IMG/VR virus record: IMGVR_UViG_3300046660_000239
Coordinates: 1 to 64,000 of that record
Source: a virus
Strand: one strand, 5' to 3'
DNA: 64,000 nt
The notes under the pieces were generated by a model that did no database searches, was not told the origin of the DNA, and worked only from the letters and a program-made list of their open reading frames with translations. Of the stretch, positions 6,973 through 13,746 are shown in pieces; position 1 is the stretch's first letter; every line of letters starts with the position of its first letter. The position numbers were made by a program, and so were the translations under genes.

Positions 6973-7704
6973 ATGAGCAAACTTTCAGAGCGCCTTACTT
7001 CGCGAGCCGCCGAACTTAATATTTCACAGACTGACCTGGCCGCTCGTGTGGAGATGTCACAGCCGAGCATCAGTGATTTGTTCGCTGGGCTGACCGCCTC
7101 CCCGAAGAAGTGGAAGGAGATCGCCAGGGAGCTGCAGATCGACGAAAAGGAGATGCTGGCCCTTATACAGGACGCCATTGTCGAGGCTGGCAAAACACAA
7201 CGCATACGCCGAACGATAACCGGAGCGCTGGCCGCCCTCGAGGATAGCCTTGAGCCAAACGGCACGATAGATCCCGCTCCGGTATCGGTATTATCAGGAA
7301 AACCAACGCGCATGCTCCCCGTCTTGGGCGAAGCGGTCGGTGGCGACGACGGACAATATGCATTCAACGGCCAGATCCTCGACTATGTCGCCTGCCCGCC
7401 CTCGCTGACGAACGTGCCGAACGCCTATGCCGTCTGGATCGATGGCGAGTCGATGTATCCGCGCTATAAGTCCGGCGAGCTTGTATATGTGCACCCAGGC
7501 AAGCCGCCGCGGCGCGGTGATGATGTGATCGTGCAGATAAGGCCCAGCGAGGAGTACATGCCGCCGCGTGGCTTCGTTAAAGAGCTCGTCGGCTATCTCG
7601 GCGATAAGCTGGTGCTGAAGCAATACAATCCTGACAGCCGAATCGAATTCCCGCGAGAAGACGTTATAAGCATCCATCCTATAATTTTTTCTGGAAAATA
7701 TTGA
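6973..7704 (+). CDS. CI/LexA-like prophage repressor (S24 peptidase fold)
   Basis: 243 residues from ATG 6973. The N-terminal HTH is SQTDLAARVEMSQPSISDLF. The C-terminal half is an S24/LexA domain with the catalytic serine in GESMYPRYKSGELVYV and the paired lysine expected in the FVKELVGYLGDKLVLK strand. A possible cleavage segment is LGEAVGGDDGQ. Intact catalytic residues suggest RecA-stimulated self-cleavage and SOS induction. TATAGGT sites lie on both sides of the gene, and the operon to the integrase begins 85 bases downstream, so it probably represses that operon and itself. An alternative TTG start at 6949 is less likely. Confidence 0.9.
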   Translation: MSKLSERLTSRAAELNISQTDLAARVEMSQPSISDLFAGLTASPKKWKEIARELQIDEKEMLALIQDAIVEAGKTQRIRRTITGALAALEDSLEPNGTIDPAPVSVLSGKPTRMLPVLGEAVGGDDGQYAFNGQILDYVACPPSLTNVPNAYAVWIDGESMYPRYKSGELVYVHPGKPPRRGDDVIVQIRPSEEYMPPRGFVKELVGYLGDKLVLKQYNPDSRIEFPREDVISIHPIIFSGKY

Positions 7705-7705
7705 T

Positions 7706-7732
7706 TTATAGGTTGACTCGCTGAACCTATAA
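7706..7732. promoter_or_regulatory. palindromic operator between repressor and early operon
   Basis: Perfect 9-bp arms TTATAGGTT (7706-7714) and AACCTATAA (7724-7732) around nine bases. It begins two bases after the repressor stop and lies upstream of the gene at 7789. The arm matches the TATAGGT sites at 6884 and 6899. Confidence 0.75.
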
Positions 7733-7788
7733 TCTTATACCTCTCCTCACAGCCGCACCATGGCTGGGCACCACTTGAGGAGACCGAC

Positions 7789-7986
7789 ATGCTCGGCAGA
7801 AGATTTATCGACCCGGAAGATCACGTACCGCTGGCTATCGCGGCTGGCAGCGCGGAGCCTTTCCGCAAGCCCGACCACAAAGCAAAACGCCACCCGAAGC
7901 CGCGCAACGTAGATTGCCGCGGCCGCTTTGCGTTGCGTCACCAGAAGCCCGGCCGCGTGCTGGCTGAGATGGGCGGTGATGAATGA
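7789..7986 (+). CDS. hypothetical small basic protein
   Basis: 65 residues, ATG 7789 six bases after GAGGAGACC. Rich in H, K, R and P (KPDHKAKRHPKPRNVDCRG). First gene of the rightward operon under the palindromic operator; ends in an ATGA overlap with the next gene. Not recognised. Confidence 0.65.
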   Translation: MLGRRFIDPEDHVPLAIAAGSAEPFRKPDHKAKRHPKPRNVDCRGRFALRHQKPGRVLAEMGGDE

Positions 7987-8342
7987 GTGCCGTGTGGACG
8001 CCACCACTGCCGTATGAGCTCATCGATGCGACTGCGCACCACGGCCCGTACATCTGCACCTCGTATGGCACGACGGTCTGCGATTTCTACTTCATGACCG
8101 ATCCAGCCGCGTTCTCAGTTCGCAACGGCGGCACGTCGCGCCCCATCTCGTTCACTGATGCGGCAGAGCATGCGGCCTTCTTGGTGAAGGCCGCAAACGT
8201 CCACGACGAGTTGCTTGGGGCTCTCCGAGGCGCGCTTGAGTGGATGTCATGTGTCGAGCCGCATCTGCGCAACGGCCTGCCGTTCAAGCGGAACCTCCTT
8301 GCATATGAGCAGGCCATCGCAAAAGCGGAGGGCAGATCATGA
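7983..8342 (+). CDS. hypothetical protein
   Basis: 119 residues. N-terminal half contains a strand-rich segment (HGPYICTSYGTTVCDFYFM); the C-terminal half is helical (EHAAFLVKAANVHDELLGAL, PFKRNLLAYEQAIAKAEG), a layout common in small phage early proteins. Joined by ATGA overlaps to both neighbours. Function unknown. Confidence 0.7.
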   Translation: MSAVWTPPLPYELIDATAHHGPYICTSYGTTVCDFYFMTDPAAFSVRNGGTSRPISFTDAAEHAAFLVKAANVHDELLGALRGALEWMSCVEPHLRNGLPFKRNLLAYEQAIAKAEGRS

Positions 8343-8557
8343 CCAACCACATCGACACCAGCAAGCTCGACGAGCCAATCCTCGACGATAGAGACCCCGT
8401 TTACGCCGACTTTTTGTATGTCGCCGACGGGAGGGTCATTCTAAGCGACTGGCACGCCATCACGGTTCGCGAATTCAAGATCCGGATAAACGCCAAGGAG
8501 ATTCGCCGCTGCGATATCTACGGACGGTCGGATCAGTTTTTCGGGAGGGCTGCATGA
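8339..8557 (+). CDS. hypothetical protein
   Basis: 72 residues in an ATGA chain. Aspartate-rich N-terminus (LDEPILDDRDPVYADF) and a central strand (LYVADGRVILSDWHAITVREF). Nothing recognised; packing supports that it is translated. Confidence 0.6.
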   Translation: MTNHIDTSKLDEPILDDRDPVYADFLYVADGRVILSDWHAITVREFKIRINAKEIRRCDIYGRSDQFFGRAA

Positions 8558-8691
8558 TGAACCGCGCCGACCTCGACGACGACCGCATCACGCTCCGCAG
8601 CTTTCTTTATGACGCGCTCGCCGCCATATCTGCGGGTGGCTTCGTCGCCGCCGTTTCCATCTGGCTGCCGTACATCGTGCAGCATCAGTAA
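8554..8691 (+). CDS. small membrane protein
   Basis: 45 residues, ATGA overlap with the preceding gene. A charged start (MMNRADLDDDRITLRS) precedes one hydrophobic segment (ALAAISAGGFVAAVSIWLPYIV). Probably an inner-membrane peptide; function unknown. The 150 bases after it hold a 10-bp inverted repeat and no convincing gene. Confidence 0.6.
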   Translation: MMNRADLDDDRITLRSFLYDALAAISAGGFVAAVSIWLPYIVQHQ

Positions 8692-8705
8692 TTGCCCAAG
8701 GGCAA

Positions 8706-8759
8706 TAGAGCGCGGTCGGTGATGATGGCTGCAACTATTCGTTTTCGTGCCGCGCTCTA
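8706..8759. repeat. 10-bp inverted repeat in an intergenic gap
   Basis: TAGAGCGCGG (8706-8715) pairs with CCGCGCTCTA (8750-8759) around a 34-base loop, preceded by the small palindrome TTGCCCAAGGGCAA (8692-8705). No T-run follows, so it is not a clear terminator. Confidence 0.5.
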
Positions 8760-8842
8760 GCACATTCGCCCAAGCCGATTACGAATCCCGCATTCTCTCC
8801 GCTCTCGCCTAACCACCAACCACCACCACAAGAGGAGACACT

Positions 8843-9052
8843 ATGACCAACGATATCAGACCATATAACGGCACAGGCACCGAAGTCGTCGACAGCCTGA
8901 CGCCAGCCACGGATATTCCCGCAGGCAGACTGGCCGCCGTTGCGGACTGGCATAGCCAGTCGAGCAAGCGAGCACGCCGTCACGCAACGATCGCCAGCAA
9001 GCTGCGCGAAGTCGCAAGGATGATCGCCAACGACAATCGTGTGCAGCCATGA
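8843..9052 (+). CDS. hypothetical protein with C-terminal ANDN motif
   Basis: 69 residues, ATG 8843 after ACAAGAGGAGACACT, the same leader signature seen before many genes here, with CCACCAACCACCACC just upstream. The second half is basic and helical (SSKRARRHATIASKLREVAR) and the protein ends MIANDNRVQP. Function unknown. Confidence 0.65.
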   Translation: MTNDIRPYNGTGTEVVDSLTPATDIPAGRLAAVADWHSQSSKRARRHATIASKLREVARMIANDNRVQP

Positions 9053-9255
9053 GCGGTCGCACTACTACCGGCTGCTCCACGCCAGGCCGCGTCATGACTG
9101 ACGACAAATTCGCTCGAGGCATGTGCATCGGCTTGCCGGTCTGCCTCTTGCTGTGGGGGCTGATTGCCCTCGCTGCGGTCTCGTTGGCCGGCTGCCAGTC
9201 GTATCAGCCGCCGGCTGGGGGCTTGGAAGGTGGCGTTATGGAGGTGTTGCGGTGA
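9049..9255 (+). CDS. small lipoprotein
   Basis: 68 residues from ATG 9049 (ATGA overlap); an internal ATG at 9094 would give a more typical signal peptide. The hydrophobic stretch GLPVCLLLWGLIALAAVSLAGC ends in a lipobox (LAGC), so the mature protein would be a short lipid-anchored peptide starting CQSYQPPAGG. It could modify the envelope of the lysogen, but the role is not known. Confidence 0.6.
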   Translation: MSGRTTTGCSTPGRVMTDDKFARGMCIGLPVCLLLWGLIALAAVSLAGCQSYQPPAGGLEGGVMEVLR

Positions 9256-9587
9256 CGGCCCACCAGCCAGCAAATGACAACGCCCCGCTCGGCAAGGTTT
9301 ATACCCTTGCCGAGGCGGCAGATCACCTTAGGCTCACCAATCGTGGTGTCGCCAAGATTGCCAAGCAACACGGCTTCTGCATGGTGCGCGGCAGGGATAT
9401 TCTGTTAACCGATAGCGATATCGAGTCTATAAAGGACATTCTTCGATGCCCCTCAAGCTCTACAAGCGCGGCAAGGTCTGGTGGATCTCCGGCACTGTCC
9501 ACGGACAAAAAGTACGAGAAACTACTGGCTCTAACGACAAAGAAGTCGCCGAAGCCATCCGTATCAAAAAAGAAGCTGGCCTCGTAA
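9252..9587 (+). CDS. excisionase-like DNA-binding protein
   Basis: 111 residues from GTG 9252 (GTGA overlap). After a PANDN-containing tail the core KVYTLAEAADHLRLTNRGVAKIA is a MerR/excisionase-type HTH, then RGRDILLTDSDIESIKDIL. The last 47 residues overlap the start of the integrase in another frame and are serine/lysine-rich. Position directly before the integrase supports a directionality factor, though the HTH protein at 13031-13228 is a rival on the other side of attP. Confidence 0.7.
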   Translation: MTAHQPANDNAPLGKVYTLAEAADHLRLTNRGVAKIAKQHGFCMVRGRDILLTDSDIESIKDILRCPSSSTSAARSGGSPALSTDKKYEKLLALTTKKSPKPSVSKKKLAS

Positions 9588-10603
9588 GTGATCACGTCTA
9601 CGGGCCGAAGGCGACGCGAGATTTTTCTGACGCTGTGACTTCCTACATCGAAGCCGGCGGAGAGCGCCGATACATCGGCACGCCTCACTCTGGTCTTCTT
9701 TGGCACTTCTATTCGACACCCCTAAAAGACATCCAGCAGGATGATCTAGACAAGGCGGCGCGCACCCTTTATCCGACCGCGCTGCCTGAGACGCGCAACA
9801 GGCAATGCTATACCCCGTTCATTGCGGTCTGGAACCACGCAGTAAAGAACGGCTGGGCCGACATGCGCCTGTGGTCGCGTCCTAAGAAGGCGAAGGGCAC
9901 CAATGTCGTCCGCATTGCCAAGCGACGTGCAGGCACGTTCCCGGTCGACTACGAGCATGCAGCAAAGTTCATTGCGGCCATGTCTCCTGGCCCCGCCATG
10001 CTGATGACAACGCTTTTCTATACCGGCATGCGGCCGATCGAGATTTTCGCACTCGAGGCTGACGACGTGAACATTGCCGGTCGGTGGATCACGCTGACGA
10101 AGACGAAGACCGGCGAGCCGCGCGGCATACCGATCCACGAGTTCCTTGTGCCGATCTTTGAATCGTTGCTCAAGCGGAATTCGCTTGCCGAAGATCCGCG
10201 CCTATTCAGGACGCCGAAGGGCGAGCCTTACGCCACCATCGTTACCGAAGTTGAGGGCGAGGGCGGCGGCGGACTGAAGACGGCAATCAACGGCGCGCGC
10301 AAGCGGTCGGGCATTAGGGATATCGCGCCATACACTGGCCGCCACTCTTGCTCGACTGGATTGGTCGTGGCCGGCGTTCACCCGCATATCAAGGATCAGA
10401 TCCTGGGCCACGCTGCGGATGACATGAGCCGCCATTACACCAATGTGCCGCAGGCACCGCTGATAGAGGCAATCAATAAACTGCCAGTGCCAGAGACGTG
10501 GGCGAAGTTACCATGGCACGACGACCCGTTGGCGTGGTCCGGCAAGTTCGCCGAGGGCATGGGCAAGCGGACTGATTTGGATAGGAAGCGCGATGCAGGA
10601 TGA
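9446..10603 (+). CDS. int: tyrosine integrase
   Basis: 385 residues. Catalytic features of phage tyrosine recombinases are present: the first arginine in TGMRPIE (about residue 196), a lysine/strand hairpin (ITLTKTKTGEPRGIPI), the GRHSCST box near 298 (a variant of H-x-x-R), LGHAADDMSRHYTN with the nucleophile tyrosine near 330. The N-terminal part (MPLKLYKRGKVWWISGTVHG) is the usual arm-binding start. It would recombine the attP at 12177-12224 with a tRNA-Thr gene. Start ATG 9446 lies inside the excisionase-like gene. Confidence 0.95.
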   Translation: MPLKLYKRGKVWWISGTVHGQKVRETTGSNDKEVAEAIRIKKEAGLVSDHVYGPKATRDFSDAVTSYIEAGGERRYIGTPHSGLLWHFYSTPLKDIQQDDLDKAARTLYPTALPETRNRQCYTPFIAVWNHAVKNGWADMRLWSRPKKAKGTNVVRIAKRRAGTFPVDYEHAAKFIAAMSPGPAMLMTTLFYTGMRPIEIFALEADDVNIAGRWITLTKTKTGEPRGIPIHEFLVPIFESLLKRNSLAEDPRLFRTPKGEPYATIVTEVEGEGGGGLKTAINGARKRSGIRDIAPYTGRHSCSTGLVVAGVHPHIKDQILGHAADDMSRHYTNVPQAPLIEAINKLPVPETWAKLPWHDDPLAWSGKFAEGMGKRTDLDRKRDAG

Positions 10604-11357
10604 GACGCTGACTAAGGTTTGCACGAAGTGCGGCGAGGCGAAGGAGCTAACAGCGTTTCACAAAGACCGCAGCGGAAGATTTGGTGTAACGACGAGGTGC
10701 AAGGCGTGCACAAAGCTGGCAGATGCAGAAAAATTTGCCAGAGCTGCGCATGGAGTAGCTGACCGAGTTGGGTGTAAAAATCCAACGGCATGTAAGGCAA
10801 AAGGGGCTAGCACATGCCCTCCTTGCACGAGAGCTAAGTTGTTTGCAGACCCTCACTACGTAGCAAAGATGAATAATGCCCGCAACGCTGTGATGGCGAC
10901 GGAGGAATATAAGATTGCAGCATCGAAACGCATGGCCGCCCTCTACGGGGATCCGGAGTTCGCCGAGGCAAATCGGCGGCGATCATCTGAGCGGCTAACG
11001 AGGCTTAACGAGAATCCAGAGTTTCGCAAAAAATCCAGCGATAGATTCAAGGCGCTTCACGCCGACGATAGATTCTCGGAGGGGCTAAAGGAGCGAGCGG
11101 CGCTTCAGATGAAGGCCCTTTGGGAAGACGTGGACTTCAGAAAATCCGTAGTCGAGCGAACCAGAGAGATGAACGCCGATACTGATTTTCAGAAAAGGCG
11201 AATAGCGGCAGTCAAGATCTACCACCAAAACCGCCGCGAAAATGAAGAGTTCGATGCGTTCATGGAGCGCATGGAAGCCGAGGCCGCCGAATGGGAGGCC
11301 GCCAACCAAACCACCACAGAAGAAGGAGACTTAAATGGCACCAGTGATCCAAGATAA
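10593..11357 (+). CDS. zinc-finger protein with NUMOD-like repeats, homing-nuclease relative
   Basis: 254 residues, ATG 10593 inside the integrase end. The N-terminus has CTKCGEAK...CKAC and CKNPTACKAKGASTCPPC, two Cys clusters like the zinc ribbons of phage HNH or endonuclease VII-type proteins. Residues 90-215 contain repeated helical units (DPEFAEANRRRSSERLTRL, NPEFRKKSSDRFKALH, DVDFRKSVVERTREM) resembling NUMOD-type DNA-binding repeats. No HNH or GIY-YIG catalytic centre is evident, so it may be a truncated or unusual homing-type protein. Confidence 0.6.
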   Translation: MQDETLTKVCTKCGEAKELTAFHKDRSGRFGVTTRCKACTKLADAEKFARAAHGVADRVGCKNPTACKAKGASTCPPCTRAKLFADPHYVAKMNNARNAVMATEEYKIAASKRMAALYGDPEFAEANRRRSSERLTRLNENPEFRKKSSDRFKALHADDRFSEGLKERAALQMKALWEDVDFRKSVVERTREMNADTDFQKRRIAAVKIYHQNRRENEEFDAFMERMEAEAAEWEAANQTTTEEGDLNGTSDPR

Positions 11358-11706
11358 CCACTTGGAAGGCATAGAGGCATACGAATTTCTTCGTAAGATT
11401 CCTATGCGAATCCACGTGACAGCACTGCATGGCGGCCACATCGCCGTAAGCGCAACCCGGAAGGGAGATGGCGAAGACGAAACAACGCTGGCGGTTAACG
11501 CCTCCGGCAAGACGATTTCTTTGGCGTTGGTCGCGCTCAAAAGGGAAGCTCAGAGATTGCTTATCGATCTGTCAGTTTGTGCCGCCGTGGCGCGTGACAA
11601 GTCATTCGAGATAAGCAGGCCAGGGATCGATCGATTGATGTCTGGCGGCGATATTGATTTGAGCAGCGATCAGGCCAAGGCCCTGGAAAAAGCTGGATAC
11701 AATTGA
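11335..11706 (+). CDS. hypothetical protein
   Basis: 123 residues, ATG 11335 after AGAAGGAGACTTAA. Strand-rich N-terminal half (PMRIHVTALHGGHIAVSATR) and helical C-terminus ending KALEKAGYN. Its start overlaps the preceding gene. Not recognised. Confidence 0.65.
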   Translation: MAPVIQDNHLEGIEAYEFLRKIPMRIHVTALHGGHIAVSATRKGDGEDETTLAVNASGKTISLALVALKREAQRLLIDLSVCAAVARDKSFEISRPGIDRLMSGGDIDLSSDQAKALEKAGYN

Positions 11707-11716
11707 GGAGATGAAA

Positions 11717-12043
11717 ATGCTTGAAGAACTTATTTCAGAAATCACAGCCAATGGCATGACCATCAGGCTGGACGCGTCGTTTAACGGCACGCGCGGAGTT
11801 CGATACAACGCCACAATCAAGAATAAAACTCATTGGGATCGGTTCTTGGAGGCGCCATCAATTGAGTTCGAAGTCGGCGCATGGGATGTGCCGACCCTCA
11901 AGGCAAAGATCGATGAGAAAATGATACTCGTCGATTCGGTCATCAAGTTCACGAACGATGAGCGCCGGGCGCGAAGTGTTCGCGTCGAACCAAACATGGA
12001 TCCGAAGACGGCACTAGAACGGCCGGTAATAATAGTCGAGTAA
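11717..12043 (+). CDS. hypothetical protein, distant paralog of the 13747-14064 gene
   Basis: 108 residues from ATG 11717, six bases after GAGGAG; an ATG at 11711 is too close to the ribosome site. The opening (MLEELISEITANGMTIRLDA) and the middle (EFEVGAWDVPTLKAKIDEKM) align with MIEDLVASLDKRGVNVEITA and EFFVIGHTLEEVEGDIRQRL of the leftward gene beyond attP. Last gene before a terminator. Function unknown. Confidence 0.65.
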   Translation: MLEELISEITANGMTIRLDASFNGTRGVRYNATIKNKTHWDRFLEAPSIEFEVGAWDVPTLKAKIDEKMILVDSVIKFTNDERRARSVRVEPNMDPKTALERPVIIVE

Positions 12044-12057
12044 CATCAAGCTCAGAT

Positions 12058-12081
12058 AACCCGCTCCGGCGGGTTTCTTTT
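12058..12081 (+). terminator. rho-independent terminator
   Basis: AACCCGC, loop TCCG, GCGGGTT, then TCTTTTT. Ends the rightward operon that contains the integrase, just before attP. Confidence 0.9.
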
Positions 12082-12099
12082 TGCCAAATAGGCCAATTT

Positions 12100-12344
12100 G
12101 TACAAAACTTGTACACGCCAATCCAGAGCACTGCCACAATCCCTATGGCATATACACTTTTATACTTTAAACAATTCCCTTGGTAAGGGTGAGGTCGGTG
12201 GTTCAATCCCACTCGGCAGCACCAGTTTTCCTAAGTAATTACAACAAGATAGAACAAGCACACTTTGAGCGAGGCGGCTTTTGTGTGCAGAACAAAGCAT
12301 GAAATTGTACGTGAAATCAGCACGTAACGTACAAAATCTGTACA
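12100..12344. other. attP region with integrase arm-type sites
   Basis: Two near-identical 16-base elements, GTACAAAACTTGTACA (12100-12115) and GTACAAAATCTGTACA (12329-12344), flank the tRNA-derived core at 62 and 104 bases. A further partial copy (TTGTACGTG) lies at 12305. The layout of core plus flanking repeated arm sites is that of an intact attP. Confidence 0.75.
12177..12224 (+). other. attP core: 3' part of tRNA-Thr(GGT)
   Basis: Begins in the anticodon stem (CCC TTGGTAA GGG, anticodon GGT), continues through variable loop, T-arm (GGTGG TTCAATC CCACT) and the 3' acceptor with CCA at 12222-12224. The 5' half of the tRNA is absent (the flank is AT-rich), so this is not a working tRNA gene but the identity segment by which phages restore the tRNA after integration. 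Phage genes on both sides show an unintegrated site. Confidence 0.85.
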
Positions 12345-12486
12345 GCCTATTGGCTGCTTGTTCGTCACCCGTTCACGCCAATTCCCACTTCGAAACACAC
12401 GTTAGACAATCATTAGCGAAATCTAACGCTCCTCAAAAGTTAGGATGTTGCATCCTACTCCTTTTGGGGTACTAGTTGAGTCGGGC

Positions 12487-12752
12487 GTGATAACCCTGAC
12501 CATCACTAGGTTCGCACAAGGGTGCGGGCCGAACTAATGCGCAGTTTAGCGGCTGGCGCACTGCCTAGGCCATTTGCTTGGCCGGGGGCAATGCGTCGCG
12601 GGGGCACAGTGCTCCCGACCGTGCGTAGCGGCTTGCCGTTGCGCCTGATGTCCAAGGCCGTGCCTAAAGGCGCATTGGCTGGTCGTGATGGCCAGTTATC
12701 ACCCCCCGGCTACGGTGCCGAGCGCCGTATTGCGTGGCGGGGAAACAGCGTG
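12487..12752 (+). ncRNA. hairpin-rich stretch, candidate structured RNA
   Basis: About 265 bases made almost wholly of successive inverted repeats: GTGAT/ATCAC (12487/12502), GTTCG/CGAAC enclosing GCAC/GGTGC, GCACTGCC/GGCAATGC enclosing GGCC/GGCC, GTCG...GGGGCAC/GTGCTCCCGAC, CGGC/GCCG, GCGCCT/AGGCGC and CTGG/CCAG. It lies between attP and a small gene. A reading frame is open through it, but the composition is poor and the pairing dense, so an RNA element or structured leader is the better reading. Class unknown. The 140 bases before it hold only the integrase arm site. Confidence 0.45.
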
Positions 12753-12992
12753 ATGCTGATGCAAGTGCATGACACGGGGTTCGATGTTGTTGAGGAGCCA
12801 CAAAGAAGGAGTGTAGTCTATGAAGCAGAATGGAAGTTCAGAATTGGCCAAGCCGTTCGGCTGAGTGAACTTTCAGCAGTAGTGCTATCTCGAGATCGGA
12901 GCGCTTGTGGACGCGAGCTCTATGAAATTTGGGTAGCAGGGAAATGTTGTGGTAGGCCGTTCAGAATGGCGGCCGGTAGTGCATTAGCATAA
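12753..12992 (+). CDS. hypothetical protein
   Basis: 79 residues from ATG 12753 (GGGGAAACAGCGTG upstream; GTG 12750 also possible). The C-terminal 50 residues look like a small barrel: FRIGQAVRLSELSAVVLSRD, GRELYEIWVAG, GRPFRMAAGSALA, a pattern seen in short rhizobial proteins that begin with a G-x-x-V strand. The frame stays open upstream to 12522, but the upstream part is the hairpin-rich stretch and was left out. Confidence 0.55.
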   Translation: MLMQVHDTGFDVVEEPQRRSVVYEAEWKFRIGQAVRLSELSAVVLSRDRSACGRELYEIWVAGKCCGRPFRMAAGSALA

Positions 12993-12995
12993 TAA

Positions 12996-13021
12996 AAAAG
13001 GGGCGGAAACCAGATCCGCCC
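12996..13021 (-). terminator. terminator between convergent genes
   Basis: GGGCGGA (13001-13007) and TCCGCCC (13015-13021) with loop AACCAGA. On the minus strand TTTTTT follows, stopping the leftward 13682-13031 transcript; the plus side has only CTGTTTTT and may work weakly. Confidence 0.8.
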
Positions 13022-13030
13022 ACTCTGTTT

Positions 13031-13228
13031 TTAGGGGTTGACCTCTATAGAGTCTATCCACCTCGTTAGGCTGCTCTTTCGCGCCGCTACTGTCCCGCCG
13101 AGCTTAAAGTGTGGTATGATGCCGTCATAAGCTAGCCGGTAAACTTGACGGCTTGACACACCTAGAAACTTGGCAATGGCGTTGGCGCCCATCAAGAGGT
13201 CGCCCTCGATGATTTTTACATCATGCAT
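13031..13228 (-). CDS. AlpA/excisionase-type HTH protein
   Basis: 65 residues. LLMGANAIAKFLGVSSRQVYRLAYDGIIPHFKLGG followed by AARKSSLTRWIDS is the classic winged MerR-type HTH of AlpA and phage excisionases. It sits 0.7-0.8 kb from attP, opposite the integrase, and is the last gene of a short operon driven from the operator at 13728. A recombination directionality factor is likely; a plain regulator is possible. Confidence 0.75.
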   Translation of the reverse strand: MHDVKIIEGDLLMGANAIAKFLGVSSRQVYRLAYDGIIPHFKLGGTVAARKSSLTRWIDSIEVNP

Positions 13229-13682
13229 CGGATGACTCCCCGGCTAGGTTGAACCTAGCGGCCAGTTCGCGAACGAACGTTGCTGACTTCATCTTATGTT
13301 GGATTGGCGCAACTTTGCGCGGCCCCTCAAACTCAAAATCCAAGCTGGTATATCTAGTTATCCCGGTAGATCTTCTGGTCCATAAAAAGCGGCTCATCTC
13401 TTCGATAAACGATCCAACCTGCGCAGCAGACACCCTGAACCATTCGCCGTGGGAATGTTCGCTCAGAAATTCCCTGTGGCATTCAGCCTCCACCTCGGAT
13501 GCGTCGCCAGTGAATTTCCAAGTCGCGTGGATCATCAGTTCTATTGGGCTGCCCGCTTGCAGTTCCCTGCACCGTGCGGCTGGATTGCAACTTTTCCCGA
13601 TCTTGACGGTATGATCCTGACCGTCTCCTATCAGCGGGCCGATGACATAAATGTATCTGCTGGATGAACCTCTTGGTGACAA
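13221..13682 (-). CDS. GIY-YIG (T5orf172/MUG113-type) protein
   Basis: 153 residues from TTG 13682, seven bases after GAAGAGGAGACT. The domain runs YIYVIGPLIG, VKIGKSCNPAARCRELQAGS, ATWKFTGDASEVEAECHREF, GEWFRV, which is the T5orf172 branch of the GIY-YIG nucleases. Members are widespread in phages; their targets are mostly unknown. The ribosome site is locked in a 12-bp hairpin in the leader, so translation is probably regulated. Confidence 0.8.
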   Translation of the reverse strand: MSPRGSSSRYIYVIGPLIGDGQDHTVKIGKSCNPAARCRELQAGSPIELMIHATWKFTGDASEVEAECHREFLSEHSHGEWFRVSAAQVGSFIEEMSRFLWTRRSTGITRYTSLDFEFEGPRKVAPIQHKMKSATFVRELAARFNLAGESSDA

Positions 13683-13685
13683 AGC

Positions 13686-13720
13686 AGTCTCCTCTTCGCG
13701 GTGATGGTGAAGAGGAGACT
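13686..13720 (-). promoter_or_regulatory. hairpin that sequesters a ribosome-binding site
   Basis: Perfect 12-bp inverted repeat AGTCTCCTCTTC (13686-13697) / GAAGAGGAGACT (13709-13720), loop 13698-13708. In the leftward mRNA the second arm is the AAGAGGAGAC ribosome site itself, so it is fully paired ahead of TTG 13682. Confidence 0.75.
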
Positions 13721-13727
13721 ACTGTTT

Positions 13728-13743
13728 CCTACAAATTTGTCAA
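13728..13743 (-). promoter_or_regulatory. operator/promoter site 3
   Basis: CCTACAAATTTGTCAA; on the minus strand TTGACA, 16 bases, TAGTCT as a weak -10. Points at the 13682-13031 operon. Confidence 0.7.
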
Positions 13744-13746
13744 GAA

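Noticed and set aside
12177-12224. A functional tRNA-Thr gene
   Set aside because: Only the part from the anticodon stem to CCA is present; the bases before it do not form D-arm or 5' acceptor.
12522-12752. Upstream extension of the 12753-12992 protein
   Set aside because: The extension is low in sense, without ribosome site, and lies in dense hairpins.
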